NCBI GenBank assembly: GCA_039105265.1
Contig: JAPFFF010000058.1
Coordinates: 744,001 to 808,000 of the forward strand
Source: Tritrichomonas musculus
Lineage: Eukaryota > Parabasalia > Tritrichomonadida > Tritrichomonadidae
Direction: 5' to 3'
DNA length: 64,000 nucleotides
The notes under the pieces are model-generated. The model saw only the letters and a program-made list of their open reading frames with translations. It was not told the DNA's origin and searched no databases. Made by a program: the position numbers and the translations under genes. Positions 18,657 through 29,494 of this stretch are shown here, piece by piece; position 1 is the stretch's first letter; each line of letters opens with the position of its first letter.

Positions 18657-19430
18657 ATATAAGTAATGGTAAAAAAGTTATAATTCAATCCTCAGAAAAT
18701 TACTCGCTTTTTTGGGAGCTTCAATTAAGTATTGAATGAGAGACTTTTTGACCAAAACTAAATAGTTTTTGACCTTTAAAAAAAACTGTTTGATAAGAAC
18801 CGTTTTTTATGAAAGTAATCAAAATTGATTTTATTTTTATGCTTTTTCTTTAAAAATGCTTATTCACATTTTTATATTGATGGTGATGCAATAGTACTTT
18901 ATGATACAACAATATAAACCTAAAATATAAGATTATCCTCGATTATTAAATTTTTTTTCAAATCATATTTCGGACTTTCAATGTTTAATTAATTCTCTTG
19001 TAACATTCATTTCGTTTCAATAGATTTATACACATTTTTAAATGTGTTGAAATTTATTAATATTTGTTTATTGATAGTTATTTATTATTATCAGCATTAA
19101 AAATTGAATAAAGCAACAGCGTTGTTTTTTGTTAAGTGTTTGTTATAAATGGCCTCGCGAAAACGAATATTAAGATATATAACGAATTAATAAAATGATA
19201 TTTTATAAAATCCATATTGTAAATTTAAAAGCTTTATAGGAAGTAAGGAATAAGTAATATGTTTTTGAGCACAACCTTTTTTGTCTTTTTCATATATTAA
19301 TGTTTTTTATCCTATGGTTTTCTTATCAAATTTGGTGATTATTATTTCAATTTTAAAAAAAGTCAAAATTTGTGACTCACAAATTTATGCAAATTAAAAA
19401 CTCTAATCAATTTTATTGACTTTTAAATAT
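18657..19430. other. Intergenic DNA
   Basis: AT-rich; holds the promoter of the Myb gene at its left end and the 3' flank of the RG-rich gene at its right. Near 18740-18775 TTTTTGACC occurs twice. No gene or element end is recognised. Confidence 0.4.
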
Positions 19431-21530
19431 TTATGAATAAATAGGCAAAGTCTCTATTGACATTCTAGAATTAGTTTCTTCGAAAGGTTCATGACTTCCA
19501 TTTTCCTCTTCTGTTGCTACACAACCAGGAGCATCTGCTTCCACTTCGCCACAGCAAGTGTAGCAGTATAATAAAACTGGTTGCCCATCTTCAGCTTCGT
19601 CATATAATTCCATTTCATGAGTATCTGGGAATGGGATTCTTTTACCACTGTGTATCGTTTTATAGCACTTTGAGCCGTCAGAAGGTGAGTACGTGCATCC
19701 GCATTTTTTGCACTCAAAGATTGATGCATCATTGAACATTTCAGCAATTCTGTTTTGTATAGCCGTTTCTTTTTCAAGAGACCAATTATATTTCATTATT
19801 TTAATAGTGAAACTTATAGTTTCCATTTCATCATTTTCTTCGGGAATACTGCGCAAGTATATGAAATCTAATTCTTTTGATAAATTTTCAAGATAAGAAA
19901 ATGAAAACACTTCCCTATCAACTTCACTGATTGTAAAAACAAGCATAGAGCGTTGTGATAATGTTGTAAGTACTGTGGAACAAAGTTCGTTCATTTCTTC
20001 TGATGAGAAGTTAGAACTATTGAAAAATCCAACTTGGATCTTATCACCTTCCGTTTGAAATGTTAATGGCATTGGGAATGGCATATTTAGGTGCATTAGT
20101 TGTTTATTCTCAAAGTTTTTGTGTTCAATACAATGAAACTGTTCTGGTTGATCGATAGCAAAAGATTCAATAAGAAATTCAACAAGCAAATAAGGAGCAT
20201 TCATCAAAGTTCCAGGTTCTAAATTTTCTTCATTAATTGGGTTGAGAAGTTTTTCAAGATGGAACCATTTAATATTAAGAATTTCTTGTTCAGATGTTTC
20301 TGGAGTTATTTGGTTATCCATTATCATGAGTGTATGCTTGAGCTGTGGAGTTATTTCAATAGTAGACTCTTCTTTATAAGTAATTTCCTCAGGTGGAATT
20401 GGATTAGATTGAGGTTGTTGGATCATTTCTTGATTTGGTCGAGGTTGTTGGCGCCTACCACGATTACCGCGATCATTACCACGATTACTACGATTATTAC
20501 GTTTACCGCGAATATCATTATTATTTGGTCTTCTATAATTTGGATTTTGTTGCCTTCCATGTTGGTTATCGGTTGCTTGTATATTATCAGTATTATTCTG
20601 ATCTGTTTGATTTGAAGTTCTATCATTTGATTCAATGACAGATATTCTTGGGCCTAAAGGAGCTCGTCCTCCTCTTCTGCCTCTTTCATATCTCCCTCGA
20701 CCACGGCCTTGGCCTCTCCGACGTCCACGTCCTCTTTGAAATTGAGGATTTTCATTATCTTCGTTAACAGATTCACCTTGATTGTCAGTATTTTTTTCAT
20801 TCTGATTTTCATTATTATGTAAATTTTTATAATTAGGTGTTGGGCCTCTTTGACGTTCTGTTTGAGAGTTGTCTGAGCTTCGAAATCTAGTTGGTCGATT
20901 TTGTTGATGAGGATTTTGTTGATTAGGACTTTGCTGCGGTCCTGAGTTTGTTCGTTTCGGGTTTTGTTTATAGTTATTACGATTATTATTGATATTGCGA
21001 TTATTATGATTATTATTATCAAAGTTATTATTATTATTTCGATTATCTGACCTTTGATTTCGATTTCCTTGATAACCTCTTCCACGGCTATGATCAGATT
21101 GCTGATCTGTGCGTTCTTGCTGTTGCGAATGAGTATGAAATAAATCATATTGTCTTTGACGATCTTCTTGTTCTTGTTTTTTTCTAGATTCTGCTATTTC
21201 CTTCATTCTATCTGCTGAAGATTTTCCAAAATCTTGAAGAAGTTCAATACTGTCATCATCAAAATCTTGTTCTTCAACAATTTCTTCTTCTTCCTTATGC
21301 AGTCCAACAAGTTCGATAATTGCCTTTATTCTTGAATCAGGATTTGAGCCTGAAACTCTTATTTTATCGCTCATGCTTTTTAAAAACACTTTATATTGTT
21401 CTTTCACTCTTTCTTTTAATTCCTTGTCGATTTGTCTCTTCGGTTTGAAAAATGTATAATCGTCTTTGCTGTCATCGAGGGCGTATTCATCTTTAAGAAT
21501 TATAATATCTTGTTCCAATGACATTTTCAA
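19431..21530 (-). CDS. RG/Asn-rich RNA-binding candidate with C-terminal Cys/His module
   Basis: The 699-residue protein is not assigned to a named gene. Residues 1-90 are charged and helical. Residues 140-395 are low complexity, rich in Asn, Gln, Arg and Gly, with RGRGRRRGQGRGRGR-type RGG tracts, a common RNA-binding composition. A folded middle (about 400-600) follows. The C-terminus has a zinc-binding-like pattern, CKKCGCTYSPSDGSKC then a His-x-Gly, and 33 residues later CYTCCG and GC; this order resembles Cys/His modules such as CHORD. A plausible role is in RNP granules or translation control. The second methionine (MSLEQ, two codons in) is an equally good start. Confidence 0.65.
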   Translation of the reverse strand: MKMSLEQDIIILKDEYALDDSKDDYTFFKPKRQIDKELKERVKEQYKVFLKSMSDKIRVSGSNPDSRIKAIIELVGLHKEEEEIVEEQDFDDDSIELLQDFGKSSADRMKEIAESRKKQEQEDRQRQYDLFHTHSQQQERTDQQSDHSRGRGYQGNRNQRSDNRNNNNNFDNNNHNNRNINNNRNNYKQNPKRTNSGPQQSPNQQNPHQQNRPTRFRSSDNSQTERQRGPTPNYKNLHNNENQNEKNTDNQGESVNEDNENPQFQRGRGRRRGQGRGRGRYERGRRGGRAPLGPRISVIESNDRTSNQTDQNNTDNIQATDNQHGRQQNPNYRRPNNNDIRGKRNNRSNRGNDRGNRGRRQQPRPNQEMIQQPQSNPIPPEEITYKEESTIEITPQLKHTLMIMDNQITPETSEQEILNIKWFHLEKLLNPINEENLEPGTLMNAPYLLVEFLIESFAIDQPEQFHCIEHKNFENKQLMHLNMPFPMPLTFQTEGDKIQVGFFNSSNFSSEEMNELCSTVLTTLSQRSMLVFTISEVDREVFSFSYLENLSKELDFIYLRSIPEENDEMETISFTIKIMKYNWSLEKETAIQNRIAEMFNDASIFECKKCGCTYSPSDGSKCYKTIHSGKRIPFPDTHEMELYDEAEDGQPVLLYCYTCCGEVEADAPGCVATEEENGSHEPFEETNSRMSIETLPIYS

Positions 21531-22428
21531 AATGGTTTATAAAATTGAAAGTTTTATAGAAAATTGTCATGGCCGTAAAGGTTAATTTTCTTGAGGGCCT
21601 TAAAAATTTTAAATTAGGAAATTTGTGAAAATCAAATTTGATTGAACTAATTGAAATTAATCAATTTCGACCTTAAATAAATTTTATATTATCCGACGGT
21701 GAAAAAGTTTAAATATGAATCTATCAATGAATTGTTCATTGCACATTATTAAAGATTTTTTTTTTTATATAAATAAATCAAATCAATTTAATTCCATAAT
21801 TGAAAAATAATAATGTATTATATTGTATATAATTAATACTTATTAATATATTTATATTTTAAAAATATAATAACATAATAAATAATCTTATATTTTTATT
21901 TGAAACTTAATAAAGAAAAAATTTTTGAATCACATTTTATTCAATTTTATTGAATAAAAATAAATATTTTGAAAGCAATTGAAAAATTACCTATAAATAT
22001 ATATATATAGGAAATATATATATTATTTTGAAAAATATATATATATCATTGAGATGCAGTTTATTAATAAATAAGTTTCTGAAATCTTATAATTGAAAAT
22101 CAGTGAGGTGTTTTTTCCTTTTTCTCAGCATACTTAGATATATAATAATCAAAAAAAAAAAAAGCATTAGTATAATGAATGTACATAAATAATTTAAATA
22201 AATTTATGAGCAACTAAGTGATATATTGAACTGACAATCTAGATATAAAAATATTGATGGTTTAACATAAAAAAAAATTTGGTTTGAAGTTTATTGATCT
22301 ATAAAATATAAAAATATTTATAGCTCTTTTGATTTTAAAAAAAAATCATTATTTAATTAAAACGAAATCAAATAAAGAATATACAATATTGTATATAAAA
22401 TAAAATAAAATGAATAAATCACTTATTC
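21531..22428. other. Intergenic DNA, low complexity
   Basis: Very AT-rich, with TA-dinucleotide runs near 21998-22030. A poly-A run lies near 22152-22164. No gene, RNA or element ends are recognised. It contains the promoter of the RG-rich gene and the 3' flank of RPN8. Confidence 0.45.
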
Positions 22429-23343
22429 TTACTTTTTCTCTTCTGCTTTCTTTTCATCTTTCTTTACATTTTTATCTTCATCTTTTGTTTTCTCGTCTGG
22501 ATGTGGAGGATGGCGACTGTTTACAAGCTCATGGAGAGCAACAACTGATCTGCAAAGTTGAGATATGAAAATCATAAATGTTGAATCGTCACTTTTTGTT
22601 GCTAATGAATCAACTGTATCTTTAAGACCTAAATTTGGAAGAAGATTGAAAATAGACTGCGTTAATCCAATGATTTCATTATCTACTTGGTATTTTTTAT
22701 CAATAACATTTTGGAGATATTCTGATATTCCCCTCAAACGATGTTCCAAAGCTGCTAAACCATGAACTGAGTTTGTTAAAGTAGTTCCAATTTCTGACAT
22801 ATCAACATCTTTAATATCACGAAGAAGATGCTCAACACCAATCTCTTCAACCTCAAGAAAATCAACAATTGTAGGAACGTTTTGAAATGATGTTACAATA
22901 GGCTTTCCATCTGGTCTGACTCTTTCAGCACCAATAAAGGCTGAAACAGGAATTTCGTGTGGATCACTGGCTGTAACATCTGTTGTAATAAAAACTGGAT
23001 TTGGATTATATCGTCGCATCATATGATGAATATCTAAATCATTTTTGCAAACAGTTGTCTGAGATGAATACCAACCAACAATTGATTCTTTCAAAGTAAC
23101 TTTACGATGGAGCTCATACATATCATCAATAAAGTTTGTATCAACAAACCAAATTGAAGGATCGTTTGCATCTTCTTCAAATGGAATTGCAAAACATTGT
23201 AAAACATTAACTTGTCCCTTATAGATATCACCAAGAAGAATACCAATTACACGGTGATTCTGACTATTTGCAACACGGTGATGATGATCTGCGATGGAAA
23301 GAAGTACTATTGGATGAACAGCGACACGTTCAATATGAGCCAT
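22429..23343 (-). CDS. RPN8: 26S proteasome regulatory subunit Rpn8
   Basis: The 304-residue protein matches Rpn8/PSMD7 along its whole length. It opens with the MPN domain (VHPIVLLSIADHHHR, VIGILLGDIYKGQ), then PSIWFVD and IVGWYSS, and carries the diagnostic EEIGVEHLLRDIKDVDM, NSVHGLAALEHRL and FNLLPNLGL segments. It ends in a Lys/Glu/Asp-rich tail like the human protein. In the 19S lid Rpn8 pairs with the deubiquitinase Rpn11; its own MPN domain is catalytically inactive because it lacks the full JAMM metal site, and no JAMM His-x-His is seen here. The upstream region contains AAAACGATTA (minus strand, 23383-23392), a Myb-type site. Confidence 0.95.
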   Translation of the reverse strand: MAHIERVAVHPIVLLSIADHHHRVANSQNHRVIGILLGDIYKGQVNVLQCFAIPFEEDANDPSIWFVDTNFIDDMYELHRKVTLKESIVGWYSSQTTVCKNDLDIHHMMRRYNPNPVFITTDVTASDPHEIPVSAFIGAERVRPDGKPIVTSFQNVPTIVDFLEVEEIGVEHLLRDIKDVDMSEIGTTLTNSVHGLAALEHRLRGISEYLQNVIDKKYQVDNEIIGLTQSIFNLLPNLGLKDTVDSLATKSDDSTFMIFISQLCRSVVALHELVNSRHPPHPDEKTKDEDKNVKKDEKKAEEKK

Positions 23344-23914
23344 TTAGTTAAAATTTTTTTAAAATTCAAATTGAGTTTAAATTAATCGTTTTGAATGATG
23401 AACAAAAAAGAAAACATAATCATAACGAATAACTTCATCGTTTTGCTTAAATGGGTGTTTCAAATATATAGTCCACTGAAAAAAAAACCATACCACTGTA
23501 ATACCCCCGTACCATTTTTTTACCTTATTTTTTAGCCTTTTTTCACCGGCGGCTTTTTTACATTCAATTATCTCATTGAAAAACTAAAATGGTAAGGGGG
23601 TTTTCCGGGGAATAATATTTTTCTACACCACTTTTTGAAAACTTTTTAACTTTTTGAATACTTTTTTATACATTTTTTATTCAATTTTTGCTAAATAATG
23701 AATAAAAGTTAGATATGGTAGTGGGTGTTGCACACCACACTATACACTATGGAACTTACATTTGAAGCGATTTTAATTACGAAAACGACGAACTGACAAT
23801 CAAGAAGCGATGTCATGTAAAACGTCTCGTGGCGCGTATTTTAATGTATAATCTCCACCACATGACCATTTGGTGATGATTTCATGTGTTGCTATCATAA
23901 ATGATAACACACCA
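23344..23914. repeat. Intergenic with inverted repeat and a MITE-end copy
   Basis: Two items are visible. An inverted repeat with a CCCCCGTACCATTT arm (23504-23517) pairs with AAATGGTAAGGGGG (23587-23600). From 23608 to 23709 the sequence repeats the left ~100 bp of the 310-754 element (TTTTTCTACACCACTTTTTG, then ATACTTTTTTATAC and GCTAAATAATGAATA). The matching right end was not found. The interior after 23710 differs from that of the first copy. Confidence 0.55.
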
Positions 23915-24415
23915 CTAACAACAATGAATGAAATATAATTTATTGATATCATAAATGAAATATAAAAATTTCAAAACACTTTTCATATCGGCATTTTCAA
24001 CCATTGCAAAAGGACGTCCTGTTTTTAATATCATGCTTTTGTATTTATCTGATATTAATTTGTCAATTTCTATTGGAATTTCTGGATTTAAAGATTCCAT
24101 TAAATCTTCATTTTCATTTAATTCTTGAACAGCATTTGTTTTTATCAAATGCTTTGACTTAATGTGCGACTTTATATAGGCAAATGTGAACATCAACGAG
24201 TACCAATGATTGCATTTTGAACAATAAAAATGATAAACATTTTCTTTTAATGTAAAAATAATTGGGAATTCTTTGCTTTGGACCCAATCATTAATATCAA
24301 AGTAAATGTCTTGAGGATGCTTTTCTAATTCATGCCCTGGACCATTTATCATATCAGGAGTGGAGAAATGATCACGAAAGACTCCAACTTTATGAGTTTC
24401 GATGGTTTTAAACAT
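23915..24415 (-). CDS. Fragment of a hAT-type transposase (BED-like zinc finger)
   Basis: A 166-residue frame. It contains a Cys2His2 arrangement, CSKC at about 70 followed by SHIKSKH, spaced like a BED zinc finger, the DNA-binding head of many hAT transposases. About 60 residues later GRPFAMVENADMKSVLKF resembles the PFSLVEN-x2-F motif that starts the hAT core. The frame ends soon after, so the RNase H-like catalytic domain is missing and this is a remnant. It sits just downstream of the MITE-end copy at 23608-23709. It could instead be a domesticated zinc-finger gene; the truncation right after the core motif favours a relic. Confidence 0.5.
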   Translation of the reverse strand: MFKTIETHKVGVFRDHFSTPDMINGPGHELEKHPQDIYFDINDWVQSKEFPIIFTLKENVYHFYCSKCNHWYSLMFTFAYIKSHIKSKHLIKTNAVQELNENEDLMESLNPEIPIEIDKLISDKYKSMILKTGRPFAMVENADMKSVLKFLYFIYDINKLYFIHCC

Positions 24416-25254
24416 TTAAAGAAGTGATATGATTATAAACAGCATACAAAAATATTTTTTTTGAAAAAAACTTTTTCAATACCGATTTTTGAAAAAGTTT
24501 TAAATCTTCATTCAATTTTTTTAAAATCAGTATATTTACCTTAACTACAAATTGAAATTATATCATTTTTATTATAAATTTTTACTATAATCCAATATTT
24601 ATTAGAGTAAAAGACTTTATTTTGTTTAATGCAATACCAATTTCAATCGAAAAAGCATAGGAATTTATAACAATTATATTGAATTTTTCGGTTTTTATTT
24701 TTACAATAAGCATCAAAATAATATATTTATACAAGTACTAATGGCGTCATTTGATATGAATGAGGTATTGATATAAAATGTCATTTCAAGTCTTTGTGTA
24801 TCCGAAATTCTTCCTTTCAAAAAGTTAAAAAAAAGGTCCAAATGTTTTAGATAATTTTCGGACACTTTTTTAACTTTTTGAATGGAAAAAATTTCGGACT
24901 TAAAACCCAGTTCTGTTTCATTAATATGTTAATTGGCACAATTTTTGACTGTACTATATTTATTTTTAATCAACAAAAATTCTAATGTTATTTGTCACAA
25001 TTGACTTTGAATTTTTAACATTTAAATTGGATTAAATTTTTGCGTTTTTGATATTGGCCACACAAAAGTCGCACTTACCAAATCAACATTATTAATTTAA
25101 CAATTCAATTATGTTTATATTTTTATAAATAATAGTTATTTTTATCCATTTGAGTATTTTCAAAAATTGAATTATTAAACAACTTTTTGAATATATTTAA
25201 AACGAAACAGTTCATGTATTCAAAAATTATAAAACCAAGTAAATTCATTTTTTT
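24416..25254. other. Intergenic with a compact palindrome
   Basis: AT-rich. At 24801-24899 there is an inverted repeat whose arms read TCCGAAATT, then TTCC, then TTCAAAAAGTTAAAAAA, able to form a long hairpin. AACTTTTTGA lies at 25181-25190, 65 bp before the ATG at 25255, again at the distance seen for the candidate promoter decamer. Confidence 0.5.
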
Positions 25255-26040
25255 ATGTACCACTACAAGCCAGAAGCCATTTCTGATGACACAACTAAAG
25301 ACATTTATCTGATAACTGAAGATTCAGAAACTGAATTTACAGGGAGCACAAAATTAATATTTGACCTTTCTTATTTCAATAATTTAAAAGATGGCATGGC
25401 AATAGAATTTTATTTGTTAAATTATACACAATTGGAGCCAATAGATAAAAAAGAATTTAACTGCATAGGTATTAAAATATTTAATACAGAAAATGATCAA
25501 AAGAAAATTCTTTTAATATTATTAAAATTTATATCTAGAAATAAATTCATTGAAGATATAGACTTTGTACCTGTTTACAATCTCATTGTAAGTGGTTCAG
25601 CCATTTCAGATATTCTCATTAATATTATTATACAATTTATAATTATTTCAAAGAAAGTAGATTCATATGAATATTTCATTCAAACTCTCATTAATGAAGG
25701 AAGTTTCATTTATAATGATTGTTTTTGGATTCTCTGTTTCTTCTTTAGAAAAAATGAGAATAAAATTTCTAATAAATTGTATGATATGGGAATTTTAGAA
25801 GTTATTAAAAAACTTCTTGCCAGTTATGAACAAAAGTGCGTTTCACTTTCAACAATTGAACTTATGTTCAAAGTTTTCTTAACAATTATTACCAGTAACA
25901 ATATAGAGTTCATAAGAGAATTTTCTAGGCATTTTCTAGATTGTATCTATTATTTCAAAGATGATTTCATTAAATCTCTTTTATTAACAATTTTAATTGA
26001 AGAAAATTCAATAGATTTTAATGATGAATACTTTTACTAA
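25255..26040 (+). CDS. Hypothetical helical protein
   Basis: A 261-residue protein that is not recognised. Residues 1-75 are mixed and polar; from about 80 on it is made of amphipathic and hydrophobic helices in pairs, resembling armadillo or HEAT-like helical repeats (for example ILEVIKKLLASYEQK and the LSTIELMFKVFL segment). There is no signal peptide and, despite hydrophobic stretches near 120-135, no clear membrane protein pattern. It is rich in Ile, Asn and Lys codons ending in A or T like its neighbours. Its position next to an accessory region and the short length suggest a lineage-specific gene. Confidence 0.55.
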   Translation: MYHYKPEAISDDTTKDIYLITEDSETEFTGSTKLIFDLSYFNNLKDGMAIEFYLLNYTQLEPIDKKEFNCIGIKIFNTENDQKKILLILLKFISRNKFIEDIDFVPVYNLIVSGSAISDILINIIIQFIIISKKVDSYEYFIQTLINEGSFIYNDCFWILCFFFRKNENKISNKLYDMGILEVIKKLLASYEQKCVSLSTIELMFKVFLTIITSNNIEFIREFSRHFLDCIYYFKDDFIKSLLLTILIEENSIDFNDEYFY

Positions 26041-26624
26041 ATTTTTTTCTATTAATGTTGATATATAATTAATTTATATGCATTTATCATATTAAATAAA
26101 CAGAGTTAAGGAGCCTGGTTACTTGAATTTGGACTCATTAAAGTCTTTAAATTAAAGAATATCAAAAATATAATACATTTTTTTAATATTCATAATTTTT
26201 CTTTTTTCTTTTTATTATTATTATTATTTATTTATTTATCGATTTTTAAAAAAAATTATCGAGATTTATCACTTAAAAAAACTCTTTTAATGGCCATTTA
26301 TCGGCGGTTAGGTTTAACGTATTTATCGATATTTATCTGTTATTGGCAGTTTTTTTATCGATAATATCGATAAAAAAAAATTTACTGATACCCGATAAAT
26401 AGCCGAATCGATAACCATCCCTGGTTTACTGACGTTAATTTAGCATATTTTAAATATAATTTTCATGTTTAAAAAAAAAAACAAAACATTCGCAATAATA
26501 TATGATGCCAATTTAATTTCAAAATTTTCAGACTTACTGTATAATATGTCGTAATAATATCTGTATAAAATTACTTGAAGCAGTTTTTAGTTGCTTTTGA
26601 CGAGTGTATCATTGAACAACAATG

Positions 26625-26659
<35 letters not shown>

Positions 26660-26768
26660 TAAACATATATATGGCCAAATATTTCGCCTTTTATATAAAA
26701 ACATCAATAAATCAATGAAAATCTAATGAACACTTAATTTAAGATAGTATATTATAGTAGTATATACT
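26041..26768. mobile_element. Intergenic with right end of a hAT-like element (ATCGATA repeats)
   Basis: From about 26233 to 26423 the DNA is filled with TTATCGATA-like palindromes in both orientations and ends CCATCCCTG (26415-26423), the same terminal nine bases as the 2247-2992 element. The next eight bases are GTTTACTG. No left end or matching duplication was found, so the element is truncated. A poly-A run lies at 26633-26659. The remainder is AT-rich and featureless. Confidence 0.55.
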
Positions 26769-26882
26769 AGTCGGTTTCCGCGGGGCCACGCTACACTAAT
26801 AGCCCTCGCGTCAACACGAACTAGTTAAAAAAAAAAAAATTAAAAAAAAAATATATTTTCTCCACGATGGTTCTCACTACTG

Positions 26883-26957
26883 CCCACCATCTATGAAACG
26901 TCTTAGGTACCCACCCCAATGTCCACCATCTATGAAACGGCACAGGTACCAGCCCCG
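26883..26957. repeat. Two-copy 39-bp tandem repeat in the Polinton terminal region
   Basis: The unit containing CCACCATCTATGAAACG, then GGTACC a few bases later, occurs twice with a period of about 39 bp. It lies just inside the candidate terminus and is richer in G+C than the flanks. Repeats within long terminal inverted repeats are common in this element class. Confidence 0.6.
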
Positions 26958-27138
26958 AGAATCTCGTGTATGACCCCTACTCTTGGTAGTTTAGCATCGA
27001 CTATTTCTTTACAGTACACATTATATGAATTAAATTTACTGCCTTCTTCAATGGCCAAACTCTCAATGATTATACCATGTATTTGACAAATCATTTTATC
27101 ATTTAGTTCGGATTAACCATGGTAGTATATGCGAATGC

Positions 27139-28983
27139 TCAGGTTGCTTGTGATATCTTCATGAACAAACTCCATGTCTTTTTCTCGATTATTTCATAAT
27201 CCTTCTTTGCTGGAAGATAACGTCCATCCCATCTTTCATTTATGTTTAATTCACGGAAAGCACGAATCGTACATCCAAGCCTCAAAATTTTATTAAATAC
27301 TTCAGGGTCGATTTGATGGTCATTCCATCCAGAAATATCAGTTTCGATTTTACTATAATTGTTTTCATTAATGACATTAGCCTTAGTTAAGTAGTTATCT
27401 ATATTGCCTTCAAGAGCAGTTAACCTATCCTTCAATGTGTTATTCTCACTCTCTAGTAACTCCATCCTTGCCTTTAGTGCTTCTAACTCACCATTTGTAT
27501 AGGTTGTTAAGTTCTCTATATCAGTAGTAGCCTCATTAAGCTCACTCTTACGTGCATAATTACTCTTATCACTTTCTAATGTCTCTATCCTACCTTTAAG
27601 TACATCTAGACCTTCATTAGCTTCATCCACTGTAAGGTAGTTATCAAACTCTGCCTCTAGCTCATTGACCTTCTCAGCTAACAACTTGAAACAAGGCTTT
27701 GAGTGAGTCCCTAAACATATTACTAATATCCATAGCACCACTTAATGTCAAGGTTCCTGTATCAGGGTTATCATTCTCATCAGTAAAAGGTAGTTCATCA
27801 AGTTGCCTATACTCCTCTTCACACCAGGTAATTATAGGTGTTATATCTTTGGTTATGCTTCTTGCGGTAGTACCTGACATGAAGTTAATACTATTTCTAA
27901 CTAAATCACTCATACCTTTGGTTGACTTATGCGAGAATAACCTTTTAAGGAATCCTCCACCTTTTATGGTAGGAAAGCTTATGCCATCTGGAAATAGATG
28001 CATACCAATAGAACCTATTGACCCAGCAGTACCTGCAACTCCAAAAGCTAATACTGTCCATGAGACTATACGCAAATTATCTACATCATCCTCCAAATGT
28101 TGAGTAACTTGTTCAGTCCTTGATACTCTACCTTTTAGACTTTCCATAACAGTGTTCATTTCGTTAACATCATAGCTAATAACATCTACATTGTTGGTAA
28201 CTAAATTTAAATCACTCCTCATAGTAGTAATATTATCAGCTGTAATTATCTTAGAGGAGGTAATATTATAATCAGTATATAAGGCTGTTGCCCCATTAGG
28301 ATTTGGTGATACTTCATAAAATTGCTGCTTAATGATATACTCGAATGGGTTAGTAGTTACATCCCAATGAACCTCATCTATTGGGTTAACATATTCATCA
28401 GCTAAATATATCTTAATATCTCTTGAGTCATTAGTAGTCGAAGCTGCATATGTATATTCAAGCTGTTCACATGAATCAAGTACACCATGTAAGAACAACC
28501 AAACCTTGTCTCCTCCATTGCCTTCTTTTCCTGTAGGTCGAACTGAGAACCTATTAGCATTTTTAGAACCTTCAAATTTAATATCAAGGTAGAGTTCATC
28601 AATAGGACTAGTTTCTAATTTATTAGTAGCATTATTCATCTTATAGCACCTTATTGCTTCTATATCATATCCATCTTTCGTACCTCCTTGACTTGTTTGG
28701 AAGCCTAAACTATACTTTGAAAAAGGTTCTATCTCCCCTGTCTTTAATTTTACAAAACAGTCTATTTTGCACTTACCTCCATGAATCATGTAATGTAGTA
28801 GGTTATCAGGTGAGTAGTTACTAGGCTATTTATCAGTTTCATGTTCCTCTCACTCCTCTTGACTTGTATGTAGGTACCATCTTCACCATACTCATTCTCC
28901 TTAAAATAAAACTTCTCATTCGATGTTAGCGTATTTAGCTTCAAGTGCTGCAAGTTTTTTCTCAAGAGTATCAATGTATACAT
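27139..28983 (-). pseudogene. Polinton fossil part: fibre-like protein set A
   Basis: Open stretches here encode a protein with a beta-rich head, a conserved middle containing FEYIIKQQFYEV and SSKIITADNITTMRSDLN, a Gly/Ala-rich hydrophobic segment (FGVAGTAGSIGSIGM) and a coiled-coil region (27139-27741) of heptad-like LESDKSNYARKSEL and LESENNTLKDRLTAL type. A head, hydrophobic part and trimer-type coiled coil is what attachment-fibre-like proteins look like, but no family is recognised. It is a part of the fossil element and resembles the set at 29495-31671. Confidence 0.5.
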
Positions 28984-29260
28984 CCTTCTGGTCTATCATT
29001 TCCTTCACTTCTGCTTTAGTAATATAAGCAGTCATATCTATATCTTCTAATGGATGTTTTGTACTTGACTTATTTTCAAGCTCTTTGATTTTCTCGCACA
29101 TGATAGCAATTGTACCCTTCAAGGTGTCACGATATGTCTTAGCAATATATATACATGTATCAAATGAAACAATCATTTTATCAGCATTCTCCATTGTTAT
29201 TTCAAGTTCAGGTTCATCATCAGTTTCTTCATGGTATGCCAATGTAAGAATCTTATTCAA
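28916..29260 (-). pseudogene. Polinton fossil part: small coiled-coil protein
   Basis: A 114-codon stretch rich in Glu, Lys and Leu with heptad spacing (IAIMCEKIKELENK and YIDTLEKKLAALEAKY). It may be a fibre shaft or scaffold piece. No family is recognised. Confidence 0.4.
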
Positions 29261-29494
29261 TATATCTTCCTCTGCTAATGTTTCTGGGTTATCATTACGA
29301 CAGAACCAACTTAGAATAGTAAATAATCCTATTCTATTTGCTACATATGCTTCTGCTGCTACTCCAACTATTGTTGCTGCATCACCAGGATGATGTCTAA
29401 CAAACTGCTATTGACCATGTAAGAATCTTCTAGCAACATGACCTACAGCTCCTATAATAACTTGAGTAGTTGCACTTATAATACCATTTTGTCG

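Noticed and set aside
26041-26423. A complete hAT element ending at 26423
   Set aside because: No left CAGGGATGG end or matching 8-bp duplication was found upstream; only one end is supported.
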